DNA of 64,000 nt. Source: Clostridium sp. C8-1-8 (lineage in GTDB: Bacteria; Bacillota; Clostridia; Clostridiales; Clostridiaceae). The DNA lies in the NCBI RefSeq assembly GCF_009928445.1, contig NZ_JAABNO010000013.1, forward strand, positions 1 to 64,000. The letters are read 5' to 3'. Positions 27,134-34,862 of the stretch are shown here, piece by piece. Made by a program: the position numbers and the translations under genes. The first letter of the stretch is position 1. Each line of letters opens with the position of its first letter. The notes below the pieces were generated by a model that saw only the letters and a list, made by a program, of their open reading frames with translations, was not told the origin of the DNA and ran no database searches.

Positions 27134-27368
27134 CTAATTAAATTAGTTATATTAAGTTTATACAGCAGTAAAGCCTTAAGTACATTTGTAGGTATAAATA
27201 TCATGTTATAATATAGTTATCAAGTAAAAGCGCCATTAATAGTTAAAATTATTTTTAGTATTTCTAAGATTATAGGCTTGGAATATCTAGTTTTATTAAT
27301 AAACATGCTACTTATAGCCTACAATCAATAAGATTCGTTTTCATATTAAAGTAATAAAGGAGTTAACT
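27134..27368. other. Divergent intergenic region
   Basis: This contains the promoter-like elements for the leftward leader and the AAAGGAG ribosome site of DUF1284 at ~27356. No known riboswitch motif was recognised. Confidence 0.45.
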
Positions 27369-27749
27369 ATGATATATTTAAGACCTCATCATGGCCTTTG
27401 TATTCAGCATTTTGTTGGAAAGGGATATAGCAAAGAGTTTGTTGATAATATGAAAGGTACAATTAAAGTTCTTGAAAGTACACCTAATATAGAAATAACC
27501 TTAGTACCTGCTTCAGATAATATTTGTAGTTCTTGTCCAAATAATAATCAAGGAAATTGCTTATCTGGACAAAAACCTGAAGATTATGACAAAGCCTGCC
27601 TTAGTTTATGTAATTTAAATTTCGGCGACGTTATCCAGTGGGCAGATTTTAAACAAATAGTGCAAAAAAACATCTTAAGCCAAGACAAGCTCTCTATAGT
27701 CTGTAAAGGATGTGAGTGGATTAGTATTTGTCAGGGTTTTTATAAGTAA
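27369..27749 (+). CDS. DUF1284 family cysteine-rich protein (putative Fe-S protein)
   Basis: The 126-residue protein begins YLRPHHGLCIQHFVGKGYS, the signature start of DUF1284. It has nine cysteines, mostly grouped: C-x2-C near 53-56, GNCLS near 62-64, CLSLC near 75-80, and C-x2-C-x4-C at the end (VCKGCEWISIC). The pattern is consistent with iron-sulfur binding, which is the family annotation; the function is not established. Ribosome site AAAGGAG lies 7 nt upstream. It is monocistronic with its own terminator. Confidence 0.88.
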   Translation: MIYLRPHHGLCIQHFVGKGYSKEFVDNMKGTIKVLESTPNIEITLVPASDNICSSCPNNNQGNCLSGQKPEDYDKACLSLCNLNFGDVIQWADFKQIVQKNILSQDKLSIVCKGCEWISICQGFYK

Positions 27750-27759
27750 AAACCCTGAT
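27734..27759. terminator. Terminator between DUF1284 and the EamA gene
   Basis: CAGGGTTTTTA pairs with TAAAAACCCTG around a 4-nt loop. It spans the DUF1284 stop codon and serves both convergent genes. Confidence 0.8.
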
Positions 27760-27773
27760 TTTAAATATATTCA

Positions 27774-28700
27774 TTACTTTTGCTTTACTCTATAAACTAA
27801 AAATATACCGTAGCATACAAGTATTAGCGCTACTAATATCTTTAAATCAAATATATTTTCCCCTAAGGACAACGCTGAAAGTAATGTACCAAACACAGGT
27901 ACTAAGAAATTAAATACTGATATCAAACCTACTTTATTGTAGTTTAAAAGCTGTGTCCAAAGTGCAAAGGCTACAGATGAAAGCAATGCCATATATACTA
28001 AAAGTCCTGTAGACTTCAAGTTAAAGCCTTGCAATCTCCCCCCTAGCGTAAGACCTAAAATTGTCAATATCACCCCTCCAATAAATAACTGATACCCTGT
28101 GACTATAGATGGATCTGACTTTTGAGTTATTCTTTTTCCATATATAGCTGAAACTGCAAATATAATTGCTGAAATCATTATAAATCCCTCACCTCTGAAA
28201 GAAAAAGCTCCCCCAGCAGAAGCTTGCCCATTAAGGTTTACAATTATAACGCCAGAAAACCCTACAATACATCCAAGTATTTTATTAAAGTTAAGCTTAT
28301 CATTTTTATAAATGAAGTGAGCTAATATAATGCTAACAAAGGTTCCTGTTCCATTTATAATTGAGCCTCTAACACCAGTAGTATAGGACATTCCTATATA
28401 GAAAAATATGTATTGAAGTGCTGTCTGAAGAAATCCAAGTGATATAACTTGTCCAAATTGTTTCTTTGAAAAAATAAATATGTTTTTCTTCATAAGTAAG
28501 CTAAGTAAAAGCACAAAAATTCCTGCTAAGGTAAATCTATAACCTGCAAAGGTCAGCTTTGAGCCTAGGTCATTAGCACCTACATGAAATAATCCATATC
28601 CAATCTTAATTGATGGATAAGCACTCCCCCATAAAGCACAGCATAAAGTTGCTAATATTACAATATTTCTTCTGTTTGTGTAAAACTTATTTTTATCCAT
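27774..28700 (-). CDS. EamA-family drug/metabolite transporter
   Basis: The 308-residue protein has ten hydrophobic helices in two EamA halves (~10-150 and ~165-305). It has the typical N-terminal CALWGSAYPSIKIGY and internal GIRGSIINGTGTF-like segments. Members export amino acids or small metabolites; the substrate is unknown. GAGGAG is found 8 nt before the ATG. No partner gene lies next to it. Confidence 0.88.
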   Translation of the reverse strand: MDKNKFYTNRRNIVILATLCCALWGSAYPSIKIGYGLFHVGANDLGSKLTFAGYRFTLAGIFVLLLSLLMKKNIFIFSKKQFGQVISLGFLQTALQYIFFYIGMSYTTGVRGSIINGTGTFVSIILAHFIYKNDKLNFNKILGCIVGFSGVIIVNLNGQASAGGAFSFRGEGFIMISAIIFAVSAIYGKRITQKSDPSIVTGYQLFIGGVILTILGLTLGGRLQGFNLKSTGLLVYMALLSSVAFALWTQLLNYNKVGLISVFNFLVPVFGTLLSALSLGENIFDLKILVALILVCYGIFLVYRVKQK

Positions 28701-28738
28701 ATCTATTACTCCTCATATAGCTACCAATTTATATTTTA

Positions 28739-28834
28739 GGCTATGTTAAAGTACAATGTTTAGATTAAGTGGCTAGCCATCCTATGCTTTAATGAGTTTA
28801 CCACTTAATTTCAACGATATTATTAAAGATAGCC
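28739..28834. repeat. Repeat family A, short copy (96 bp, MITE-like)
   Basis: The left arm starts GGCTATGTTAAAGTAC and ends ATTAAGTGG (28739-28772). The right arm 28801-28834 is its imperfect complement ending ATAGCC. The ~28-bp centre CATCCTATGCTTTAATGAG is shared with the larger copy at 48.3 kb. Confidence 0.75.
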
Positions 28835-28864
28835 CTATTTTAAAACATATAATAAATATATTAT

Positions 28865-28904
28865 AAAAAATTCGCTAAAGCGACCTTCTTTAGTAAACTT
28901 TTTT
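28865..28904. terminator. Weak terminator-like hairpin
   Basis: CTAAAG pairs with CTTTAG, flanked by A6 and T6. It is imperfect, and lies between the GH43 terminator and the EamA promoter region. Confidence 0.5.
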
Positions 28905-28952
28905 AAATTTAAGCTAGTAATTTTTTACTTACATACCTTTTATTAATATATT

Positions 28953-28995
28953 AAAAAAACTACTTCAACACAACTTATATATGCTGAAGCAGTTC
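28953..28995 (-). terminator. Terminator of the AbfB-GH43 gene
   Basis: On the minus strand ACTGCTTCAGC pairs with GTTGAAGTAGT, followed by seven T, ~70 bp past the stop codon. Confidence 0.75.
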
Positions 28996-29066
28996 ATTTC
29001 AATTAAAAGATAAGTTTAAAGATTTTCTATATTATTATATAGAAACTAAATTTAACTAAACTTGAT

Positions 29067-30548
29067 TTATTCTCCATTAGGTTTTGGTATAGGATTATAC
29101 CTTCCAACTGGTATACCAAAGTTTGGTGTGCCATCACCGTTCCAAGTAAATCTCTGCATACTAACCATTCTCGGAGCATAGTTATTTGGGCTCATCATGG
29201 CATGATATATAATCCAATCTGAATCATCATTTTTTGATTTTACAAAGGAGTTATGACCAACTCCCCAAAGTCCATTTTCTTCTGAAGCCTGAAACACCGG
29301 CTTCTCTGACTTTGTCCAATTTGAGGCTACTAAAGGGTCTGACTTACTATCACAAGTAAGCATGCCTAAACAATAATACTGAGTACTACAAAAGCTTGCT
29401 GAATAAGTAACAAAGGTTTTTCCATTATGCTGTAATACGCTTGGCCCTTCATTCACATTATACACTCCATTGGTGCCTTGCTGCTCCCAAGAAAAACTTG
29501 GTCTTGAAAGCTCTACTCTTTTTCCAGTAAGAGAAGTTGGACTACTCATCTTAGATATAAATATCTTTTGTACTCCTGGATCTGATGGTGTTATTCCAGA
29601 CCATAGAAAATACAAACTACCATTTTGCCTAAGGATTGTCCCATCTATTGCCCAATCATCTGCATCTTCTACATATAACCTACCTGCATCTGTCCATGTA
29701 CCAGTAGTAGGATCAGCACTAGTATTTTTAAGAACTCCGGTCTTTCCTCCTCCACTATAGTAAATGTACCAACCCTTATCTATATAGTGTAATTCTGGTG
29801 CCCATATATTCTCAGTATTCCAACCAAAGTCTGGTGCGGTCCAAATTATCTTCCCCTCAGTATTAAACAAATCGCTTAGATTTCTACTTTTATACATTAT
29901 AAGCTTAGGAGTATATGCACCATCCACCGTATAAGTATGCATTCCATAATAATAACCATCTGTATGACTATACACATATGGATCAGCTTTATCTCTATCT
30001 GTATCTCTTGGGTTAGTCATAGTACTTGTGGTGGAATAAAGCTTAAAGGTAGCATCCTTTTTATCAGAAGCTCCTGATATTTCTTCAAAAATGCACTTTC
30101 CATCCTTAACCTTCATATAGAGCTTAGAATCTTTATAAGTTTGAAAAGAGGCGTAGGCTGAACTAGCTAACCCAGATACCTTCTTAAAAGTTGCATTTTC
30201 TTTAAAATAAGCACTTCCATCACTCTCTGATAAAGTAAGTATATTATTATCATTTTTTAAAAAGTGCCCTGGATGACTTACAGATTCTAAAGAAACATAT
30301 TTAGAATCTGCTAAGCCTTTTCTTTGAACATAATAACTATCATATATTTGTGATATGTCTTTATCTATCTTCACCTCAGAATTAGTATTTGTTAAATAAT
30401 ATCCTAGCAAGTCATAGACTTGTAGCCTAACAATTGTATCTGCTCCTGAGGAAACTTCCTTTGGTCTACCAAAATAGAATGCAAAGCCAACTATAAATGC
30501 AACTACAATTATAACCTTCGTTAGATTAATTATAAATCTTTTATTCAT
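29067..30548 (-). CDS. Membrane-anchored GH43 glycosidase with AbfB-type (CBM42) domain
   Basis: The frame opens at 30632, but the ATG at 30548 (MNKRFIINLTK) has GGAGG 5 nt upstream and begins the membrane anchor, giving 493 residues. It has an uncleaved-looking signal anchor (~8-27) and an AbfB arabinose-binding-like domain (~75-170; HPGHFLKNDNN and ASFQ motifs). A GH43 five-bladed propeller then runs to the end. Catalytic candidates are Asp in DKADPYVY (base), Asp in WAIDGTI, and Glu in NVNEGPSV. Family members are alpha-L-arabinofuranosidases, arabinanases or xylosidases. The AbfB domain favours an arabinan or arabinoxylan substrate. It pairs functionally with the large GH43 arabinanase at 58.7 kb. 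Confidence 0.87.
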   Translation of the reverse strand: MNKRFIINLTKVIIVVAFIVGFAFYFGRPKEVSSGADTIVRLQVYDLLGYYLTNTNSEVKIDKDISQIYDSYYVQRKGLADSKYVSLESVSHPGHFLKNDNNILTLSESDGSAYFKENATFKKVSGLASSAYASFQTYKDSKLYMKVKDGKCIFEEISGASDKKDATFKLYSTTSTMTNPRDTDRDKADPYVYSHTDGYYYGMHTYTVDGAYTPKLIMYKSRNLSDLFNTEGKIIWTAPDFGWNTENIWAPELHYIDKGWYIYYSGGGKTGVLKNTSADPTTGTWTDAGRLYVEDADDWAIDGTILRQNGSLYFLWSGITPSDPGVQKIFISKMSSPTSLTGKRVELSRPSFSWEQQGTNGVYNVNEGPSVLQHNGKTFVTYSASFCSTQYYCLGMLTCDSKSDPLVASNWTKSEKPVFQASEENGLWGVGHNSFVKSKNDDSDWIIYHAMMSPNNYAPRMVSMQRFTWNGDGTPNFGIPVGRYNPIPKPNGE

Positions 30549-30670
30549 TCTCTCCTCCATACCTATAATACCTTTAACGTTTACATAAATGATAATAATA
30601 CATAAACCTGGTATAATAACAATAATATACACTATTTTAGATTTATGTTCAACGTTTTAGGTTTGTTTAA

Positions 30671-31103
30671 AATAAAAAAATATACTGAAGCGGTTTTTCT
30701 TCAGTATATTTTTTTTTGCGCATCTGCCTTTTCTGAACGTATGTGAAGAAATTCTGGCAGGCGACTTAATTTTCTTTTTTATTCTTTCTCTTTTATACAC
30801 TCTTAGCCAATTCAATCATACTTATCCACAGCTTTGTCTGAAATATAATTTTCTCTAAAGAATAAAAAAAATCACTGAAACGTTTTTCCTTCAGTGATTT
30901 TTTTGCGCATCTACCTTTTCTGAACGTATGTGAAGAAATTCTGGCAGGCGACTTAATTCTCTTTTTATTCTTTCTCCTCTATACTTTCTTAAGCAATCGA
31001 AGCATACTTATCCATAGCTTTATCTAAAATATAATTTCCTCTAAAGAATAAAAAAATATACTGAAGCGGTTTTTCTTCAGTATATTTTTTTGCGCATCTG
31101 CCT
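30671..31103. repeat. Repeat family B: 2.3 tandem copies of a ~188-bp unit carrying a structured motif and terminator hairpin
   Basis: Units begin at 30671, 30861 and 31047. Each starts with AATAAAAAAA and a hairpin whose stem differs between copies while pairing is kept (ATACTGAAG/CTTCAGTAT versus TCACTGAA/TTCAGTGA). A ~50-nt block follows, with CGCATCTGCC pairing with GGCAGGCG and an inner TTTCT/AGAAA stem. The third copy is cut off after GCGCATCTGCC. The first two share a further ~95 bp. A fourth copy lies inverted at 48495-48590. On the minus strand the hairpins act as terminators behind the channel gene. Confidence 0.85.
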
Positions 31104-31108
31104 TTATA

Positions 31109-32818
31109 TCATCTTAATATTTTTCTTACGAAGGCTACTGTAAAGTAAGACATTAGAAACATTCCCATAAACCCTTCAATACCTGATAGTAGCATAGCCT
31201 GTATATTGCCTGGGTTCACATCTCCATAACCTATGGTTAAAATTGTGGCAATGCTATGATATAAACCTTGCAAGGACTTCTGTAGAATAGGGCTTACTTT
31301 CTTATATGAAGAAAACTTATCACCATCTAGCTTTACAAATGGCAAGGTATATATTCCTGCAAAGGTAACTACTGTTATTAGCATAGTAAAGCCTATTCTA
31401 ATAGGATTTGTAGCATAGTTTCCTACAAAATCTAAAACAAACCACTTAAAAGGGAACATCATATATCTTCTAATTTTATGTATCATTTTATTATTCTCAG
31501 GTGATAAGTTTTCTCCTCTTAATTTATATATACTTTCGCATCTCTTAAATTCTAAGTAAGCCAAATCCTCATCATTGTACCTGCCAATATTTCTAAAATT
31601 CTCTTTCAAAAGTCTGAACTGATTAGCCTTCTCTTGAAAATTGGTTTTATCACCTTGAGAATATATCATTTCCTTAACTTTATTCATTTTCCAATCTATA
31701 TATATTTGTCCTAAGTTTTTTGTGTTAAGCACATTAAAGGATTGTATATTAACGACTTTTTTACTTGAAGAAGCCAGATCAAAAGTTTTTTCTATTATAC
31801 AATTTTCTAGCACTAAGGTTCCGCAATATTTCAAGCTCATATTTACATGCTCAATAAATATGGAATCCTTAAATATAAGTTCATCTATAGCACTATCTGA
31901 AAAGCTTATAGGTTTCCCTTTAAACTCTGCAGCTTTGAAAACAATCTTGCCTTCTGTCAAGTTCAAGCTAGTCATATTAAATTTACCACTACCAAATACT
32001 ACATATCTAAAATGTATATCACACTTAGAATATCTACAAAAGCTAAAGTCAATATTACTATTTCCAAATATTGATCCACTAAAAGAAAGTTTTCCTAATT
32101 CAAAGGAAGATGCAAAAAATATGATATCTCCGTTACTAAAATTAGCATTTCTAAAGGACACATCCCCTTTACCAAAGTTTGTACCACTAAAATCTAATCC
32201 ACCTGGACTAAATATAGAATAGTCAAAATCAATATGCCCATCTCCAAAGGATGCGCCACTAAAATTTAAGTGGCCCTCAGGTAAGCTATTTGCCCTAAAG
32301 CTTACATCTCCATCACCAAAGTGGGCTCCATAGAAATTTATCTCTTTTCCATAGAAGTGAGAAAAAGAAAAGTTCTTTTCTCCGTTACCGAATCTAATAC
32401 CATTAAAATCCGTATTGTTTACCCAAAAATATGATTTTTCAAAATTAACTTTACCATTACCAAAAAGAGAATTAGCTAGACTAAATACCTCTCCTCCAAA
32501 CTTAGTATTGCTAAAATCTGAATTGCCGTCAAAGAAACATCTCTCAGCGTAAAAGTCCTTAATATTATTGTCACCATCACAGCCAAAGAACTCTCTATAC
32601 CCCTCTATGGAGAAATCCAAAAAATAAAGTTCCCTAATCTTATAATCAATATATGCTGATTTTATATCTAGCAATTGTTCTATACTAAAAGCTCCAAATT
32701 GTCTTATTTCAGTTACTTCCCCTTCATCATTAAAAAAATTTATTACAATAGTTTTTTCAGAATATAGGTTTTCACCTATTTTATAAGGAGTATCTTTTTC
32801 AACCACATCATATCTCAT
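31109..32818 (-). CDS. Two-TM potassium-channel-like protein with N-terminal beta-helical (pentapeptide-like) repeats
   Basis: This is a 569-residue protein. Residues ~60-330 are built of ~20-residue repeats with recurring FSGxxFGxGxxxF and NFxNxxF patterns, like a pentapeptide-repeat beta-helix. A charged region follows (~370-440). The last ~130 residues hold two membrane helices around a pore loop with the selectivity filter TIGYGD (~528-533), the signature of Ion_trans_2 potassium channels. The family conducts K+. The N-terminal solenoid sits before the pore rather than a C-terminal RCK domain, so gating is probably different; that is inference. AGGAG lies ~10 nt before the ATG. Three family-B terminator hairpins follow it, and DUF421/DUF4363 genes precede it. 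Confidence 0.88.
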   Translation of the reverse strand: MRYDVVEKDTPYKIGENLYSEKTIVINFFNDEGEVTEIRQFGAFSIEQLLDIKSAYIDYKIRELYFLDFSIEGYREFFGCDGDNNIKDFYAERCFFDGNSDFSNTKFGGEVFSLANSLFGNGKVNFEKSYFWVNNTDFNGIRFGNGEKNFSFSHFYGKEINFYGAHFGDGDVSFRANSLPEGHLNFSGASFGDGHIDFDYSIFSPGGLDFSGTNFGKGDVSFRNANFSNGDIIFFASSFELGKLSFSGSIFGNSNIDFSFCRYSKCDIHFRYVVFGSGKFNMTSLNLTEGKIVFKAAEFKGKPISFSDSAIDELIFKDSIFIEHVNMSLKYCGTLVLENCIIEKTFDLASSSKKVVNIQSFNVLNTKNLGQIYIDWKMNKVKEMIYSQGDKTNFQEKANQFRLLKENFRNIGRYNDEDLAYLEFKRCESIYKLRGENLSPENNKMIHKIRRYMMFPFKWFVLDFVGNYATNPIRIGFTMLITVVTFAGIYTLPFVKLDGDKFSSYKKVSPILQKSLQGLYHSIATILTIGYGDVNPGNIQAMLLSGIEGFMGMFLMSYFTVAFVRKILR

Positions 32819-32866
32819 TGTATTATCGCTCCTAAATATCTCCTATTGAAAAATCAATATAAGTAA

Positions 32867-33544
32867 TTAATTATATTTTCGTAAAACAATTAGCTTCCAT
32901 GAAGAGTCTAGCTCCGCTATTGCAACTTCCTTTACAAAATCTTCAATCCCATTATTCTTCAGTTCATTTATAAGCCAACCTTCATCCTTTCCTATATGTT
33001 TTAGATTACTGTGCTGTATAGTACCATCTAGAATAAGTGGAATAGTAATAGTTTCATTTGCTGCTGACATATTTAAATCCTTAAGAGTAACTGGTTTATT
33101 TTCACCTTTGAGAAAAACAGATAGCGTTCCTTGAGGTTCAAAAATCGCAGTTTGTACATCTGAAACTTTATCGCAGCCCTGTTGTCTTAGCAGTCCCTTC
33201 AATTGATTCATACTTAGACTTAGTTTCTTTAAAGCCTTCATATCAATATTTCCATTTTCTATTATTATAGTAGCTGTATGTTCGAAAAACCTAGTAAGCT
33301 TATTTATAGTAGCTAGTCTTCCTGCAATAAGCATCAGTGCCACAAGCATTCCAACTCCGTATATTGACTTTATTACCACCTTATCAACTAAGGGTTCTGC
33401 TGCAACATTTGCAAGTATCATAACCCCAGCTATTTCATAAGCTGTCATCTCAGCAATTGCTTTCTTTGTCATCATTCTTGTTGATAAATAAGTGAAAAAG
33501 TATACTAAAATAACCCTTATAGAATAAGTTATAACTATCTTCAT
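32867..33544 (-). CDS. DUF421 (YetF-like) membrane protein
   Basis: The chosen ATG at 33544 has GGAGG 5 nt upstream (the frame also allows a TTG at 33556), giving 225 residues. It has three N-terminal membrane helices, then a two-part soluble domain typical of YetF: FEHTATIIIENGNID, LKKLSLSMNQLKGLLRQQG and VQTAIFEPQGTLSVFLK. The family is common in spore formers and its biochemical role is not firmly established. It is followed ~50 bp downstream by the channel gene and preceded 26 bp upstream by the DUF4363 gene, so the three may be one operon. Confidence 0.9.
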   Translation of the reverse strand: MKIVITYSIRVILVYFFTYLSTRMMTKKAIAEMTAYEIAGVMILANVAAEPLVDKVVIKSIYGVGMLVALMLIAGRLATINKLTRFFEHTATIIIENGNIDMKALKKLSLSMNQLKGLLRQQGCDKVSDVQTAIFEPQGTLSVFLKGENKPVTLKDLNMSAANETITIPLILDGTIQHSNLKHIGKDEGWLINELKNNGIEDFVKEVAIAELDSSWKLIVLRKYN

Positions 33545-33570
33545 AATCTCCTCCAATTAAAACTAACTAG

Positions 33571-33942
33571 TTATGGTCCAGAGAAAGGTTTTACCACCAA
33601 ATTTATCATTTCTCTTAGAGCTCCTACATATTCTAATGAACTATCTTGCCTATTCTTTACAGTTACTTTAAGTTGTCCAACTGTGTGCTCAAAGCTAATC
33701 AATGCTTCTGTAGCATTATTTGCTTGTATTATAAATTTGTTGCTTTCAAAGTTGTGTACAAACTCTTCAGTGTACTGATCAGCTTTCTTCCAGTCTCCCT
33801 GTTCTATTGTTGCTTGAATCTTATTAAGCTGATAATTCATAGATTTTAAAGGAAGAATATTTCTAAATATAATCCATAATAATATAAAAGATAAAAACCA
33901 TATGATTGCAATCTTATGCCTAACATCATAATTGTCAAACAT
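33571..33942 (-). CDS. DUF4363-like small membrane protein
   Basis: The likely start is the ATG at 33942 with GGATG 7 nt upstream; the frame opens at 33963. The product has about 123 residues: an N-terminal membrane helix (IAIIWFLSFILLWIIFRNI), then a helical extracytoplasmic domain with the NKIQATIEQGDWKKADQYTEEF pattern seen in DUF4363. In clostridia this family is repeatedly next to DUF421 genes, as here, suggesting they work together. Function unknown. Confidence 0.75.
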   Translation of the reverse strand: MFDNYDVRHKIAIIWFLSFILLWIIFRNILPLKSMNYQLNKIQATIEQGDWKKADQYTEEFVHNFESNKFIIQANNATEALISFEHTVGQLKVTVKNRQDSSLEYVGALREMINLVVKPFSGP

Positions 33943-34253
33943 GCTTTCACATCCATTCCTCATATACTATTATTTAGTATCACAACATTGGTTATATTTA
34001 TACTTATTTATAGATACACCACCTAATATTAAAACTTATGTTCTCAAATAGTTAATTTTGAAAACATTGGTTTTTAGATTCTTTTATGAAGTTAATTAGA
34101 TAATTAAAATATTATTACAGCTTTGTATGATTATTGTTATTATTTTCATAAATGATATATAATAGAAATAACAGACTAGCTTATAAGTAATTTATAAATC
34201 CCCATATTAATAAACTATATGATCAATAAGAAAAACTGTTATAGGAGATTGAT

Positions 34254-34808
34254 ATGTCAGAGTCATTAATAACTAAAAGAGCTCTCGCAGCTTCGATTAA
34301 GCAGCTTATGGAGACGATTCCATTATCTAAAATATCTATTCAAGAAATAGCAGATAACTGCGGACTAAATAGACAAACCTTCTATTATCACTTTAAAGAT
34401 AAATTTGACCTTGTAAACTGGATTTATTACACTGAGGTCACAAAAAATATAGATAATTGCAGGCATTATGATAACTGGCCTGATGGCATGTATAGAACCC
34501 TATGCTATCTAATGAACAACAAATCCTTTTATATAAATGCTCTTAATACTCCTGGGCAAAATGCATTTGACGGTTATTTCTTTGAATTTAGCTATGAACT
34601 CATCCTGGGCGTAGTTAATGACCTGTCTACTCAGCTGAAGGTTTCACAAAAGGACAAAAAGTTTATATGTGAATTTTATACTCATGCTTTTGTAGGAATA
34701 ATAGTTCAATGGATAAAAGGCGGCATGAAAGAATCCCCTAAGACTATGGTAGAACAAATTAGAAATATTGTAGAGGGCAGCATGCTAGGTGCTCTAGCTA
34801 GATACTGA
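34254..34808 (+). CDS. TetR-family regulator (DhaS-like)
   Basis: The 184-residue protein has the HTH segment SKISIQEIADNCGLNRQTFYYHFKDKFDLVNWI (~22-56), matching the DhaS-like TetR branch where ...ITKxxLAxxxKxLM precedes it. The C-terminal domain follows the TetR_C_8-like pattern. It is convergent with oleate hydratase, sharing a terminator, so control of that gene is possible but not shown. AGGAG lies 7-8 nt before the ATG. Confidence 0.85.
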   Translation: MSESLITKRALAASIKQLMETIPLSKISIQEIADNCGLNRQTFYYHFKDKFDLVNWIYYTEVTKNIDNCRHYDNWPDGMYRTLCYLMNNKSFYINALNTPGQNAFDGYFFEFSYELILGVVNDLSTQLKVSQKDKKFICEFYTHAFVGIIVQWIKGGMKESPKTMVEQIRNIVEGSMLGALARY

Positions 34809-34810
34809 GT

Positions 34811-34854
34811 AAAAAAAGGGTCCAAGGCTATAATGTATAAGCCTTGAACCCTTT
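34811..34854. terminator. Bidirectional terminator between tetR and oleate hydratase
   Basis: AAAGGG-CAAGGCT pairs with AGCCTTG-ACCCTTT around an ~11-nt loop, flanked by an A-run. Confidence 0.88.
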
Positions 34855-34862
34855 ATCCTTAA

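Noticed and set aside
30671..31103. CRISPR array
   Set aside because: Units are ~188 bp with conserved long 'spacers' and there are no cas genes. It is a tandem duplication.
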